From assembly GCA_945288535.1 (NCBI GenBank), contig CALYQQ010000005.1:1-64000 (forward strand): a DNA stretch of 64,000 bases, in the 5' to 3' direction. The number at the start of each line of letters is the position of its first letter. Within the stretch, counting starts at the first letter, position 1. The stretch comes from an uncultured Enterobacterales bacterium. Its GTDB lineage: Bacteria; Pseudomonadota; Gammaproteobacteria; Enterobacterales; CALYQQ01. This document shows, one piece after another, positions 9,208-19,150 of the stretch. The notes under the pieces are model-generated. The model was not told where the DNA came from. It was given only the letters and a program-made list of their open reading frames with translations, and ran no database searches. The position numbers were made by a program, and so were the translations under genes.

Positions 9208-11157
9208 TTATAATTTATCCTGATCGCTGACTGGGCGAGCAATAATACTACGTGTTTCTTTACGAATTTCTGCAAGTGTTACCATTAAACTGTCACCTAA
9301 TTGATATGCTATATCACCTTTGATAGATATTTGACCATTTTCTGCATTACAAAGTAATTCTTCTTTAACGGGATGAATAAAAGCTAAAGGAATAAATACG
9401 GTTGCACCATTTTCCCTCAGTTTAGCCCGAATACCTCCACGGCTTATATCAAAAATTACCGCAGTATAAGTCATATCTTTATTAGGCTGATCAGATAAAT
9501 AACGGGAATAAAGCCAATCTGAAACTTCTCGTTCTGCTATCCGATTTGTTCGACGGCGTTCATTCATTTGCTGAATTATTTCAACCGCTGGTGGGGTAGA
9601 TTTAGTTTGGTTTATGATTGACTTAATTACTCTATGATTAATCATATCACCATATTTGCGGATAGGTGATGTCCATGTTGCATAAGCAGGTAAACCTAAA
9701 CCAAAATGAGGTTGCGGTGTAATAGAAATATCGACATAAGAAAGGTATTTTCTGATACGAATATCCAGATAATCCGTTGATAATTGATCAATTTGCCGAC
9801 GTATCTTACAGAAAGTTGGTAAGGTAAAAAGTGTTTCAGCATCAAACTCTATATTATGTTTTCTTAATAAAGCGATTAAGGCATCTGTTTTTTGTGGATC
9901 GAATCCAGCATGGGTATTAAAAATACCAAATTCTGATTGTGCTGATATATATTTTGTTGCACAAATATTTGCCATAATCATGGCTTCTTCTATTAAGCGA
10001 TTAGCAATTCGGCGAGGTTCTATATGAATAGCTACAACATCACCCGAGGCGTTTAATTCAAATTGATAATCAGGTCGATCTTTAAAAACTAATGCATGCT
10101 GATGCCGCCACTGTAGACGAAGTTCAGTAATCTTATGCAATAATGTCAACTGATTTGCTAGGATCTCACTATCAGGTTGCCATGTGCCTGTTTTTTCAAG
10201 CCAGTCGGATACATTGTTATAAACTAATTTGGCTTTTGAAACAATTAATGCGCTAAAAAATTCAATATTGTCGGACAGTGAGCCATCAGCATTGATGATG
10301 GCGCGGCATACTAATGCAGCACGTTTTTCATTTGGTCTTAAGGAACATAAATTGTCAGCAAGTATACGGGGTAACATTGGAATATCGAAACCCGGTAAGT
10401 AATTAGTAAATGCACGTTGTTGAGCAATTTTATCAAGAGGACTATTTTCTGTAATATATGCAGTCGGATCAGCAATAGCAATCATGAGTTGATAGGCATT
10501 ATCACCATAAGGTTCCACATAAATTGCATCGTCCATATCTTCCGTAGTGGCGCTATCAATAGTAATAAAGAAATGATCAGTTAAATCTTGACGTTCTTTT
10601 ATATTATCAATAAATTCGGATGACTCATATTGAGGTGCATGTCGTTCAAGTTTATTACGATCTAATGTTACCCACCATGGCGCAAAGTGATCATCTGCTT
10701 TTGTAATGAATTTAGTTATTTCAGCTAAAAAAGCTTGTTTATCCCGAAGTGGATGGTGGCGTAATTCAGCGATAACCCAATCACCGTCCTCTAACTGTTG
10801 TGAAAAGTTGGATGGTATTTTACAAGGTAATGTGTTTTTGAATCCAGGAATATCAGGTAATATAAAAAGGCGTTTGTCATTTTTTTGAATACGGCCAACA
10901 AAGCAGGATAAAAACGGCTCGATCAGTGTTTCTGGTTCAACAAGTTCCCTATTGTTTTCTTGCTGAACACGAGCCGTAATTCGATCACCATGCATAACCT
11001 TTTTCATTTGGGGAGGTGGAATGAAATAGCTTTTCTGATCGTCGGATTCTAAAAAACCGTACGTTTTATCAGTTGCTCTCACAGAGCCTTCTACTCTAGG
11101 AGCATTATCGTGTAATTGTTGCTTTAATTGTGCTAGCAATGGATTATTTTGAAACAT
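9208..11157 (-). CDS. rnb: Exoribonuclease II
   Basis: A processive 3'-5' exoribonuclease that degrades mRNA, 649 residues (E. coli 644). Domain order is cold-shock-type OB domains (VRATDKTYGFLESDDQKSYFIPP, residues 23-45), the catalytic RNB domain, then a C-terminal S1 domain (TYTAVIFDISRGGIRAKLRENGATVFIP). The catalytic acidic motif is IDSATTEDMDDAIYV near residue 200, with the metal-binding aspartates present. WTSPIRKYGDMINHR near 518 is the late RNB signature. No clear Shine-Dalgarno precedes the ATG at 11157. It follows fabI on the same strand, as in enteric genomes. Confidence 0.97.
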   Translation of the reverse strand: MFQNNPLLAQLKQQLHDNAPRVEGSVRATDKTYGFLESDDQKSYFIPPPQMKKVMHGDRITARVQQENNRELVEPETLIEPFLSCFVGRIQKNDKRLFILPDIPGFKNTLPCKIPSNFSQQLEDGDWVIAELRHHPLRDKQAFLAEITKFITKADDHFAPWWVTLDRNKLERHAPQYESSEFIDNIKERQDLTDHFFITIDSATTEDMDDAIYVEPYGDNAYQLMIAIADPTAYITENSPLDKIAQQRAFTNYLPGFDIPMLPRILADNLCSLRPNEKRAALVCRAIINADGSLSDNIEFFSALIVSKAKLVYNNVSDWLEKTGTWQPDSEILANQLTLLHKITELRLQWRHQHALVFKDRPDYQFELNASGDVVAIHIEPRRIANRLIEEAMIMANICATKYISAQSEFGIFNTHAGFDPQKTDALIALLRKHNIEFDAETLFTLPTFCKIRRQIDQLSTDYLDIRIRKYLSYVDISITPQPHFGLGLPAYATWTSPIRKYGDMINHRVIKSIINQTKSTPPAVEIIQQMNERRRTNRIAEREVSDWLYSRYLSDQPNKDMTYTAVIFDISRGGIRAKLRENGATVFIPLAFIHPVKEELLCNAENGQISIKGDIAYQLGDSLMVTLAEIRKETRSIIARPVSDQDKL

Positions 11158-11394
11158 AAATTTTAACTATATTTATAAAAAGGAATTATCTGCTTACCAA
11201 TTGGATCTGACATTTTGGACTAGGTAAGCTGTATGAAGCTCATTTAACTATTTATACTATATAAGTTATTAATACCAAAGAATAGCGCGAGCATCTGCTT
11301 TATTTATTTGGTTTTATTATATATTAATTCAGTATGGTAAGAATAAGTTCTTACCTTAAGTAATAATACAATAATTTATTGTAGGTAAAATAAT

Positions 11395-11421
11395 AACGCC
11401 CTGCTATTTTAGCAGGGCGTT
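11395..11421 (-). terminator. Rho-independent terminator after fabI
   Basis: A 12-base-pair perfect stem (11395-11406 with 11410-11421, AACGCCCTGCTA/TAGCAGGGCGTT) with a 3-base loop. On the minus strand it is followed by ATTATTTT. It lies 28 bases beyond the fabI stop. Confidence 0.85.
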
Positions 11422-11449
11422 GAATCAATGCCTAGTTTTATACATATTA

Positions 11450-12235
11450 TTATAATTCTAGCTCATTCATTGCTGTAATGTTAAATCCACCATCCACGTG
11501 AACGACTTCACCAGAAATACCACTAGCTAAGTTTGAGCATAAAAATGCTGCGGTATTTCCCACATCTTCGATAGTGACTGTACGACGAATAGGTGTTACC
11601 GCTTCACAATGAGATAGCATTTTTTTGAAATCTTTAATACCAGATGCGGCAAGTGTTCTGATTGGTCCTGCTGAGATAGCATTAACACGAATGCCTTCTG
11701 GTCCCATAGCATTTGCCATATAGCGCACATTAGCTTCTAAAGATGCTTTTGCTAATCCCATTACATTATAGTTAGGGATAGCACGTTCAGCACCTAAATA
11801 AGAGAGCGTTAAAAGAGCCGAATTAGGATTAAGCATTGAACGACAAGCTTTAGCAATAGCAACAAAGCTATAGGCACTAACATCATGGGCAATTTTAAAG
11901 CCATCACGCGTAACAGCATTCACATAATCGCCATCAAGTTGCTCCGCGGGTGCAAAACCAATAGAATGGACAAAACCATCAAATGTTGGCCACACTTTAG
12001 ACAGTTCACTAAATAGTGATTCGATGCTCGCATCTTCAGAAACATCACACGGCAGAACGATTGACGAATTAAATTCACTAGCAAATCCTTCAACACGCGG
12101 TCTTAATTTTTCGTTCTGATAAGTGAATGCGAGTTCAGCACCTTCACGGTACATTGCTTGAGCAATACCATAGGCAATAGAACGATTGCTGGCAACACCA
12201 GTGATCAAAATACGCTTACCGGTAAGAAAACCCAT
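11450..12235 (-). CDS. fabI: Enoyl-[acyl-carrier-protein] reductase (NADH)
   Basis: Performs the last reduction in each fatty-acid elongation cycle, and is the triclosan and isoniazid-type target. It has 261 residues, the family length. The short-chain dehydrogenase fold shows the FabI cofactor motif [15 protein letters not shown] at residues 10-24, [11 protein letters not shown] near 90, and the catalytic Tyr-x6-Lys (YNVMGLAK) near 156-163. The C-terminal [11 protein letters not shown] is typical. The ATG at 12235 is preceded by AAGGA nine bases upstream. It sits between rnb and the sap genes. Confidence 0.97.
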   Translation of the reverse strand: MGFLTGKRILITGVASNRSIAYGIAQAMYREGAELAFTYQNEKLRPRVEGFASEFNSSIVLPCDVSEDASIESLFSELSKVWPTFDGFVHSIGFAPAEQLDGDYVNAVTRDGFKIAHDVSAYSFVAIAKACRSMLNPNSALLTLSYLGAERAIPNYNVMGLAKASLEANVRYMANAMGPEGIRVNAISAGPIRTLAASGIKDFKKMLSHCEAVTPIRRTVTIEDVGNTAAFLCSNLASGISGEVVHVDGGFNITAMNELEL

Positions 12236-12395
12236 AGAAAATGATCCTTTTATAAAGTTACATATTCAAAAAACAAATTAAATGTTTAATGATCATGACA
12301 AATACATGGTAATTCTATCATAGCTTAATCAAATATTGCATTTATCTTATTATAAGATGTGCTAATTAGTTAACTTATTTTGCTGTTTAGCTATA

Positions 12396-13223
12396 TTAAA
12401 TTAATTCATCACTGTTTTTACGCCAAAGATCTGCTGATAATGTTTCATCAAAATGGCTTGTTATTAAACGCCGAGTAAACTCATGGAGTGGCGAGGCTAA
12501 TACCTCAGCAGTATTACCACGTTCAACAACTTCACCTGCCTGCATAACCAGAACCTGATCACTAATATGCTTTACCAGGCCCAAATGTTGGCTAACATAA
12601 ATATACGCTATTCCAAATTTCTCTTGCAATTCTAACATAAGGTTAATCAATTGTGAGCGAATAGACATATCTAAAGCCGTTACTGCATCATCGGCGATAA
12701 TAATTTTAGGTTGTAAAATTAAAGCTCTTGCTAAAGCAACACGTTGTTTTTGGCCAGAAGCCAACATAGAGGGATAATAACTTGCATGTTCGGAAGATAA
12801 TCCTACTTGCGCTAATGTCTTATAAACTTGTTGTTGTCTCTGTTCGACATCCATTTGCGTATGTAATATTAGTGGTGTTTCAAGTATTTTTCCGATACAA
12901 CGGCGTGGGTTAAATGAGGTATCAGGATTTTGTAGAATCATTCTAATTTGTTGGCTGCGCGTTTGATAATCGCCGAATTTTAGTGGAATTTCATTAATGA
13001 ATATTTCACCTGTTGTTGGCATAGTCATTCCCGCAATCATTTTAGCAAGAGTCGACTTACCTGAACCATTTTCACCAATGATAGCTAGTGTTTGTTGTGC
13101 TTTTAAAGTGAAATTAACAGGTTTTACGGCTTCAATTGTCCGTTTATGAAAAAAACCGGTACGAAAACGAAATATTTTACTTAAATTTCGTACTTGCAAT
13201 AATATTGTATCGCGGGCCTTCAT
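12396..13223 (-). CDS. sapF: SapF, ABC transporter ATP-binding protein
   Basis: Second ATPase of the Sap transporter, 275 residues. Walker A GENGSGKST near residue 50, an ABC signature that reads LASGQKQRVALARAL instead of LSGGQ, Walker B IIIADDAVTALD, and the switch histidine in VSQHLG. The family Sap/Dpp-type F subunit pattern NPDTSFNPRRCIGKILETPL is clear. The start shares one base with the sapD stop (TAATG), so translation is coupled. It is the last gene of the sap cluster. Confidence 0.94.
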   Translation of the reverse strand: MKARDTILLQVRNLSKIFRFRTGFFHKRTIEAVKPVNFTLKAQQTLAIIGENGSGKSTLAKMIAGMTMPTTGEIFINEIPLKFGDYQTRSQQIRMILQNPDTSFNPRRCIGKILETPLILHTQMDVEQRQQQVYKTLAQVGLSSEHASYYPSMLASGQKQRVALARALILQPKIIIADDAVTALDMSIRSQLINLMLELQEKFGIAYIYVSQHLGLVKHISDQVLVMQAGEVVERGNTAEVLASPLHEFTRRLITSHFDETLSADLWRKNSDELI

Positions 13224-14218
13224 TAAGAGATATCCTCAATATTCAAGGGAAAATGGCAGGCACATGCAAAATATTTCGTTGTTTTAAAAATAGGTTTTTT
13301 AATGCATTTTCGTTGAGCATAAGGGCAGCGAGGACCAAGACGACACCCCACAGGAAGGTGTTCTAAAGAGGGAATAGTTCCTGGTAACGTATTTAAACGG
13401 CTTTTATGTGGGATCGCTTTACCAAAGTCAGGCATAGATCGAAGTAATGCTTGTGTATATGGATGATGTGGGTGTGACATTATAGTATTACTTGCTGCTG
13501 ATTCCACCATTTGCCCGCAATACATCACATCAATACGAGACGTCCACTTGCTCATCATTTCGAGATCGTGACCAATTAATACAATGGTAGTATCATTAAT
13601 AAGGTTCATTTTTGATAATAGTCTAAATATTTGTGCTTGCGTGGTAGGTTCCATCGCATTAGTTGGTTCGTCTGCAATAAGTAATTTAGGTTGATTTGCC
13701 AGTGCAATAGCAATCATTACTTTTTGACATTCACCCGCTGTCAGTTCATATGGAAAACTGGCTAAAAAATCATTATGATCTTTAATCCCTACACGGTGAA
13801 GTAATTCAATAGCACGCTGTCTACGCCAAGTTAAACATTGCCACCACTCTCCTTTAAACGTTCGATTTGGAATGGCTTGTATTAGCTGTTTACCAATAGT
13901 TTCTGCAGGATCTAAACAAGTTTGTGGTTCTTGAAAAATCATTGACACATCATTACCAATGATTTTGCGACGTTGTCTGGGTGTCAATCTTAATAACTCT
14001 ATATTATTGAAACGAAAACGATCAGCCGTTACCTTCCAGTTATCATTGGTGATACCACATATTGCTTTTGCTATGAGACTTTTACCTGATCCGGATTCAC
14101 CGACTAAACCTAAAATTTCACCTTGAGTAATTGTCAAGCTTACCCGATCAACGGCACGTAATGGTCCTTGAGGGGTCATAAACTCAATACTTAAATTATG
14201 AATATCCAAGAGTGCCAT
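13223..14218 (-). CDS. sapD: SapD, ABC transporter ATP-binding protein
   Basis: First ATPase of the Sap system, 331 residues. Walker [12 protein letters not shown] near residue 38, a degenerate signature [17 protein letters not shown], Walker [13 protein letters not shown], and a C-terminal oligopeptide-type extension with the cysteines of [16 protein letters not shown]. In E. coli SapD also supports Trk potassium uptake. It follows sapC by 6 bases. Confidence 0.94.
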   Translation of the reverse strand: MALLDIHNLSIEFMTPQGPLRAVDRVSLTITQGEILGLVGESGSGKSLIAKAICGITNDNWKVTADRFRFNNIELLRLTPRQRRKIIGNDVSMIFQEPQTCLDPAETIGKQLIQAIPNRTFKGEWWQCLTWRRQRAIELLHRVGIKDHNDFLASFPYELTAGECQKVMIAIALANQPKLLIADEPTNAMEPTTQAQIFRLLSKMNLINDTTIVLIGHDLEMMSKWTSRIDVMYCGQMVESAASNTIMSHPHHPYTQALLRSMPDFGKAIPHKSRLNTLPGTIPSLEHLPVGCRLGPRCPYAQRKCIKKPIFKTTKYFACACHFPLNIEDIS

Positions 14219-14224
14219 GGTAGT

Positions 14225-15112
14225 TTAACCTTGTCTGGAAAATAATTGTTGCATGCCATTGGCTAATAAGTGAATAAACAGGACGGCCAGTAAAATTGCA
14301 ATACCTGGAAAAATAACCACCCACGGTGAACTATACATCATATCTAAAGCATCGTATAAAATACATCCCCATTCATTAGAAGGTGGTTGTGCACCCAAAC
14401 CAAGAAAGCCAAATGTGGTAATATATATTAAGCCTGCAGTCCAATTTTGCCGACAAACGCTAATAATATTAGGTGTTATATTTGGGAGTACAGCATATTT
14501 TAAAATATACCATGTTGATGCACCTTCAAGCCTTATTGAGGTAACATATTCTTTTTCCAATTCATTATGAACGGCATGTTGAATAGTTCTTACCGTTTGC
14601 GGAAGCAAAACAAGTAATATAGCGATGATTACTGCATATAAACTTGGCCCAATAAACGTTACTATTGCTAGCAAGATCAATAGGGAAGGAATAACTAAAA
14701 AAATATCAAATATATGGGTCAATAAAGCAGCAGGTAAACCATGCTTAATTCCAGATATGATGCCAAAAAAACAACCAATTGAACTTACAATAACCATAAC
14801 GAGTATTGATGAGCCAAAGCTAGGTAATATTCCACAAATAAGCCGCGTAAGAATATCTCGTCCACGATCATCAGTACCTAAAAAATAAGCAATATTTCCT
14901 TGATCTGACCATGCTGGCGGTAAAAGAGGAGTTGTAAAATGCGTTAAATCTTTTGGGAAAGAAATAAGTAGATCGTTAGCAATCATTAAAATTACTAACA
15001 TCAAAATACCGTAAAAGCCAATGATAATATTAATATTACGGTGAACATCATGCCACAGTTGTTGCATTCTTTTAACTAAAGGCTTGTTTTGATAATTAGT
15101 ATTAATGTACAT
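14225..15112 (-). CDS. sapC: SapC, ABC transporter permease
   Basis: Membrane permease of the Sap system, 295 residues, with an N-terminal membrane helix (IIIGFYGILMLVILMIA), the LGTDDRGRDILTRLICG segment near residue 78, and the EAA-type loop EYVTSIRLEGASTWYILKYAVLPN near residue 188. The start overlaps the sapB end by 11 bases. Confidence 0.94.
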   Translation of the reverse strand: MYINTNYQNKPLVKRMQQLWHDVHRNINIIIGFYGILMLVILMIANDLLISFPKDLTHFTTPLLPPAWSDQGNIAYFLGTDDRGRDILTRLICGILPSFGSSILVMVIVSSIGCFFGIISGIKHGLPAALLTHIFDIFLVIPSLLILLAIVTFIGPSLYAVIIAILLVLLPQTVRTIQHAVHNELEKEYVTSIRLEGASTWYILKYAVLPNITPNIISVCRQNWTAGLIYITTFGFLGLGAQPPSNEWGCILYDALDMMYSSPWVVIFPGIAILLAVLFIHLLANGMQQLFSRQG

Positions 15113-16064
15113 AGAGTTCTTTATATTTCAAAGGATTAGAAATTGATCCAACAATATCTGTAACAAGATTTACCAAAATAACCATACTACCTAAAGTAAT
15201 AATCCCAGCAGAAATTGTCGGAAAATCTTGATGCCGTAATGCGTAAAATAAACTATTACCAATACCTGGCCATTGATAAATAATTTCTACCACCATAGTT
15301 AATGTGAGTAATGTTGAAAATTGGATACCAAATTGGGGAATGATAGGAGGAAATGCATTATGTAAAATGTAACGGTGAATAATCGTAAACCGTGATAATC
15401 CACGACTGGCGGCTGCTTTAATATAGTTTTGCTTTGCTATATTGATAACGCTTTGTCTTAAGAGATAAATAATTTCTGACATAGGTGCGAGTGATAAAAC
15501 AAATACGGGTAATGACATATGTTTGCACATATCAAGTAATATATGATAGTTGATCTGATGAGATGAAAACATCGCATTAAAAATAAGAAAACCATTTTTG
15601 TTAATAACAGTAAAATCAGGATTATAGTGTGCTGGATTAGGGATCCAACCAAGGTAATACGAAAACAAAACTAAAAATAGCAAAGCTAACCAGAATGTCG
15701 GAATAGAACTCGCTAATAAAACAAAAACATTAATACATCTATCGATTAGTTTGTGTTTATAAATGCCGGCTAAAATAGCGACAGGTACACCAATAGTAAA
15801 AGCAACAATTAATGATAATATGCATAACTCAAGTGTTACGGGTAATGTCATCATCATGTTTACTGTCAAAGAATTACCACTTATATTGGATGTGCCCAAA
15901 TTCCCTTGTAATAAATTGTATAAATAGATGGCATAAGCCTTATATACTGGTTCGGTGGTGAGTTCAGAGCCAAATGGATAGTAAACAAGGCCAAAACCGA
16001 CAAATGTCAAAATTAGTAGAGTTATAAGAGTAAGTAAGATGCGACGCAATATATAGATGATCAT
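15102..16064 (-). CDS. sapB: SapB, ABC transporter permease
   Basis: First gene of the sap cluster here, 320 residues with about six membrane helices. The N terminus MIIYILRRILLTLITLLILTFVGF and the EAA loop NYIKAAASRGLSRFTIIHRYILHNAFPP match enteric SapB. In E. coli SapBCDF was reported to export putrescine without needing SapA. The usual upstream gene sapA is absent; only 269 non-coding bases separate this start from pspF. Confidence 0.93.
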   Translation of the reverse strand: MIIYILRRILLTLITLLILTFVGFGLVYYPFGSELTTEPVYKAYAIYLYNLLQGNLGTSNISGNSLTVNMMMTLPVTLELCILSLIVAFTIGVPVAILAGIYKHKLIDRCINVFVLLASSIPTFWLALLFLVLFSYYLGWIPNPAHYNPDFTVINKNGFLIFNAMFSSHQINYHILLDMCKHMSLPVFVLSLAPMSEIIYLLRQSVINIAKQNYIKAAASRGLSRFTIIHRYILHNAFPPIIPQFGIQFSTLLTLTMVVEIIYQWPGIGNSLFYALRHQDFPTISAGIITLGSMVILVNLVTDIVGSISNPLKYKELYVH

Positions 16065-16333
16065 AAGCTGCGTTCCGCTGATTTTAAATAGCTATATAAA
16101 TAATGAATTATCAATTAAATACGATGAATTAATTACTAAATTCATCATACTGCTTATATCAATAGTAGATATAGTGAAATAAATATACTAAAGGGCAATA
16201 TTGCTAATTGTAGTGCATAATAGCGTGATCCGTATACAATGATAGAGTAATTATATTAATTAGTTACTTAAATTATTAAGTCAGAAAACATACCATGTTA
16301 CCCTGTTTTTATGATCTAGGTAAAGAGGGAAGA
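16065..16333. other. sapB upstream gap; sapA missing
   Basis: In enteric genomes sapA, a binding protein of about 540 residues, directly precedes sapB. These 269 bases between pspF and sapB hold no reading frame and no recognisable SapA remnant. The region is AT-rich except for a short G+C-richer patch (CAGCGGAACGCAG on the minus strand) just before the sapB ATG that may carry its ribosome-binding site. The sap promoter must be here. Confidence 0.6.
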
Positions 16334-17329
16334 TTATATTGATTTTTTTCGCATAATCCCACGTAGCTGGTGATATGTCAGTCCAAGTAAGATAGCGGCT
16401 TTTCGTTGATTAAAATTTGTTTGCTGCAACGCTTTTTGGATAAGATTATCTTGTTGCTCAGCAAGGTAGTGTTTTAAATTTATAGGAAACTGTATTGGTT
16501 GTAATGATGATGCTTCAGGTGAAACAAAGGATGTAGTAGGATTGGCTACTGGAGCTAACTGTTTAAAAGGATTAATAATAATATTATCTAATTGTTCTTT
16601 TATTGAACCATGTCGATAAACTGAACGTTCGACAACATTTTTAAGCTCCCGAATATTACCAGGCCAAGCATAATTAAGTAATTGTTGTTCAGCATTTGTA
16701 GTAAAACCGGGAAATAAAGGCTGATTAAGCGCTCTGCTAATCTGAATAGCAAAATAGTTCGCTAATAACATAATGTCTTGCTGACGTTCTCGTAATGGTG
16801 GTAAGTTAATAACATCAAAAGCTAATCTATCCAGTAAATCGGCACGAAACTTGCCTTTAGCGGTTAACGCAGGCAAATCTTCATTTGTTGCACAAATGAC
16901 TCTGATATTAATAGTGATGGACCTATCGCCACCGACACGTTCTAACTCGCCATACTCAATTATGCGTAGAAGTTTTTCTTGTAGTGACATAGGGGCTGTT
17001 GCTATTTCGTCAAGAAATAGGCTTCCTTTATCAGCACGCTCAAAACGCCCTTGATGGCGCTTTTGCGCGCCTGTAAAGGCACCGGCTTCATGACCAAAAA
17101 GTTCTGAATCAAGTAAATTTTCATTGAGAGTTGAGCAATTTAGCGAAATAAAAGGGTGCTGCCAGCGCCCAGACAAATAATGTAATCGGTGCGCAATTAA
17201 TTCTTTACCGGTTCCTCGCTCACCAATAATTAATACAGGTTTATTAATGGGTGCTAGCCAAGAAACATGCTCTAACACTTCAAGAAAGTTGTTTGCTTCA
17301 CCAAGCAAACTATCATTATTTATATTCAT
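16334..17329 (-). CDS. pspF: PspF, sigma-54 activator of the psp operon
   Basis: AAA+ enhancer-binding protein that activates sigma-54 polymerase at pspA and is held inactive by PspA. 331 residues (E. coli about 325), with no N-terminal receiver domain, as expected. Walker A GERGTGKELIA near residue 36, GAFTGA loop (HEAGAFTGAQKR near 80), Walker B GSLFLDEIA, and arginine-finger region NIRELKNVVERSVYRHG. A C-terminal Fis-type helix-turn-helix is present (NFNQRKAAILLGLTYHQLRGIMRKK). It is divergent from pspA. The start has no strong Shine-Dalgarno, consistent with low constant expression. Confidence 0.96.
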   Translation of the reverse strand: MNINNDSLLGEANNFLEVLEHVSWLAPINKPVLIIGERGTGKELIAHRLHYLSGRWQHPFISLNCSTLNENLLDSELFGHEAGAFTGAQKRHQGRFERADKGSLFLDEIATAPMSLQEKLLRIIEYGELERVGGDRSITINIRVICATNEDLPALTAKGKFRADLLDRLAFDVINLPPLRERQQDIMLLANYFAIQISRALNQPLFPGFTTNAEQQLLNYAWPGNIRELKNVVERSVYRHGSIKEQLDNIIINPFKQLAPVANPTTSFVSPEASSLQPIQFPINLKHYLAEQQDNLIQKALQQTNFNQRKAAILLGLTYHQLRGIMRKKSI

Positions 17330-17447
17330 GGTATAATTTTACACTAAAAGCGGTTAAATTAGCTACTAATTAGTTAAATTAACCATAAGCGTATTTTCAA
17401 TAAAGCAAATAAATTAATAATTTCTTATAAATCAATTTGATAAAAAG

Positions 17448-17464
17448 TTGGCACGTAATTTGAA
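17448..17464 (+). promoter_or_regulatory. Sigma-54 promoter of pspABC
   Basis: TTGGCACG at 17448-17455, a 4-base spacer, then TTGAA at 17460-17464. The sigma-54 consensus is YTGGCACGrNNNTTGCW, so the -24 element matches in seven of eight bases and the -12 element in four of five. It lies 39 bases before the pspA ATG, with a divergent pspF upstream. The 110 bases further upstream should hold the PspF and IHF sites, which I could not delimit. Confidence 0.87.
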
Positions 17465-17503
17465 TAAATATGAATAAATAACACAAAAAAAGAGGGTTAA
17501 ATC

Positions 17504-18163
17504 ATGGGGATTTTTTCTCGTTTTACGGATATCGTAAATTCAAACATTAGTGCATTATTAGATAAAGCTGAAGACCCATATAAAATGGTTCGATTGATGA
17601 TTCAAGAAATGGAAGATACGTTAGTTGAAGTACGTTCAACATCAGCAAAAACATTAGCTGAGAAAAAACATATTCAGCGTAAAATTGAAGTGGGTGAAGC
17701 GAATGCTGTTAAATGGCAAGAAAAAGCTGAACTCGCGTTGCGTAAAGGTCATGAAGATTTAGCACGTGCCGCATTGATAGAAAAACAACGTTGTCAGGAT
17801 TTAGTGAGCCATCTAACATCTGAACTTACGCTTATTGACGAAAGTATTAATAAATTACGTAATGAAATTAGTGAGTTAGAGGCTAAGATCACTGAAACGA
17901 GAGCGCGTCAGCAATCATTAATATTACGTCAACAAGCGGCTTCTACTTCAGTTGATGTTCGTCGACAACTTGATAGTGGTAAACTTGAACAAACGATGGC
18001 ACGTTTTGAACAATTTGAGCGACGTATTGATCAATTAGAAGCCGATGCTGAAGTTGTTAGCTTTGGTAAACAAAAAAGTATAGAACAACGTTTTGCTGAA
18101 TTAAAGGCTGATGAGCAAATTGACAAAGAACTTGCTGAATTAAAAGCTAGGCTAGAAAAATAA
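17504..18163 (+). CDS. pspA: Phage shock protein A
   Basis: Membrane-associated ESCRT-III-like coiled-coil protein that stabilises damaged inner membrane and inhibits PspF. 219 residues (E. coli 222). The amphipathic N terminus [25 protein letters not shown] is followed by nearly continuous heptad-rich helix to the C terminus. AGGG precedes the ATG. It is first in pspABC behind the sigma-54 promoter. Confidence 0.97.
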   Translation: MGIFSRFTDIVNSNISALLDKAEDPYKMVRLMIQEMEDTLVEVRSTSAKTLAEKKHIQRKIEVGEANAVKWQEKAELALRKGHEDLARAALIEKQRCQDLVSHLTSELTLIDESINKLRNEISELEAKITETRARQQSLILRQQAASTSVDVRRQLDSGKLEQTMARFEQFERRIDQLEADAEVVSFGKQKSIEQRFAELKADEQIDKELAELKARLEK

Positions 18164-18228
18164 GTTAACTTGTTTCATTGGAATAAGCCGCCTGCTTACT
18201 GGTGGCTTAGTTAACTAAGGAGAATTAA

Positions 18229-18471
18229 ATGGCCTTTATGGTTATCATAATTTTATTTATCATCATCTTTAGCTTATTTGCCTTTTTTGTATTACCTATT
18301 TGGCTGTGGATGCATTATCGTAATCAGCGTTATCAGCGGACGCACATTAATAAGCAAGATATGTATAATATTGAAGAATTAACTGAACAAGCACAACGAA
18401 TTAATCAGCGTATTAGTGTTATTGAAGCGATCCTAGATGAGGATCAACCTGGATGGAGGGAACGTTTATGA
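18229..18471 (+). CDS. pspB: Phage shock protein B
   Basis: Small inner-membrane protein of 80 residues, one N-terminal transmembrane helix (VIIILFIIIFSLFAFFVLPIWLWMHY) and a cytoplasmic leucine-zipper-like helix (EELTEQAQRINQRISVIEAIL). Together with PspC it senses membrane stress and sequesters PspA from PspF. TAAGGAG lies just upstream. Its stop overlaps the pspC start (ATGA). Confidence 0.95.
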   Translation: MAFMVIIILFIIIFSLFAFFVLPIWLWMHYRNQRYQRTHINKQDMYNIEELTEQAQRINQRISVIEAILDEDQPGWRERL

Positions 18472-18884
18472 GGCGATATCGTCGAAACTGTTGTCACTCT
18501 CGTTCACTTTTATCACGATGGGGAAGAGGTAAGTTATATCGAATTCCAGATGAAAGTGTGATCAATGGGGTGTGTGCAGGAATTGCGCATTATTTAGGTT
18601 TACCTATTTTTATTATTAGAGTTGTAACAATAATAATTAGCTTGTCTGGTTTTTTCATTTTTACCGTTATTGGTTATATTGTATTGAGCAAAATACTTGA
18701 ACCAGTACCAGCTTATTATGCGGACAAGAATAATCATTATGGTGGCTTAGATAGTTATTCTGCTATACAACAAATTAATAAATTACAATATTCGATTAAT
18801 GAGAGTGAAATGCGCCTACGTGAGCTCGAACGTTATATTACATCTGATTCTTATAATTTAGAAAGACGATTTCGCGATCTATAA
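18468..18884 (+). CDS. pspC: Phage shock protein C
   Basis: Inner-membrane stress sensor, 138 residues. The PspC domain signature LYRIPDESVINGVCAGIAHYLGLP (near residues 22-45) is followed by a transmembrane helix (VVTIIISLSGFFIFTVIGYIVLSKIL) and a C-terminal coiled coil. I choose ATG 18468 because GGAGGG lies 7 bases upstream and the overlap with pspB gives ATGA; an in-frame earlier start at 18453 would be inside pspB without a site. No pspD or pspE follows. Confidence 0.94.
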   Translation: MRRYRRNCCHSRSLLSRWGRGKLYRIPDESVINGVCAGIAHYLGLPIFIIRVVTIIISLSGFFIFTVIGYIVLSKILEPVPAYYADKNNHYGGLDSYSAIQQINKLQYSINESEMRLRELERYITSDSYNLERRFRDL

Positions 18885-18931
18885 ATATAATTATTTATTA
18901 TCTATATCCAAGAAATACCTCTCTAGTGTTT

Positions 18932-18970
18932 ATAAAACAGAGCACCATTCGGTATCTCTGTTTTATCTTT
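18932..18970 (+). terminator. Terminator of the psp operon
   Basis: ATAAAACAGAG (18932-18942) pairs perfectly with CTCTGTTTTAT (18956-18966); the loop can add ACC/GGT. The stem itself ends in a TTTTATCTTT run. It lies 48 bases past the pspC stop. Confidence 0.8.
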
Positions 18971-19150
18971 ACGTATGGTCAGCAGGAATTGTGCATCATA
19001 GCTTTTGAATTTTCATGATAAATGTTAACTAGCAAACTTAAGGTGATTAGCTTATTAGTTTTCTTTTTGACTATAGCTGGCATGTTAATAAAGTTCAGTA
19101 CTTAGATTATGATAAACTATAATCATCAGTTGAACGTAACAGGGCTTAAA

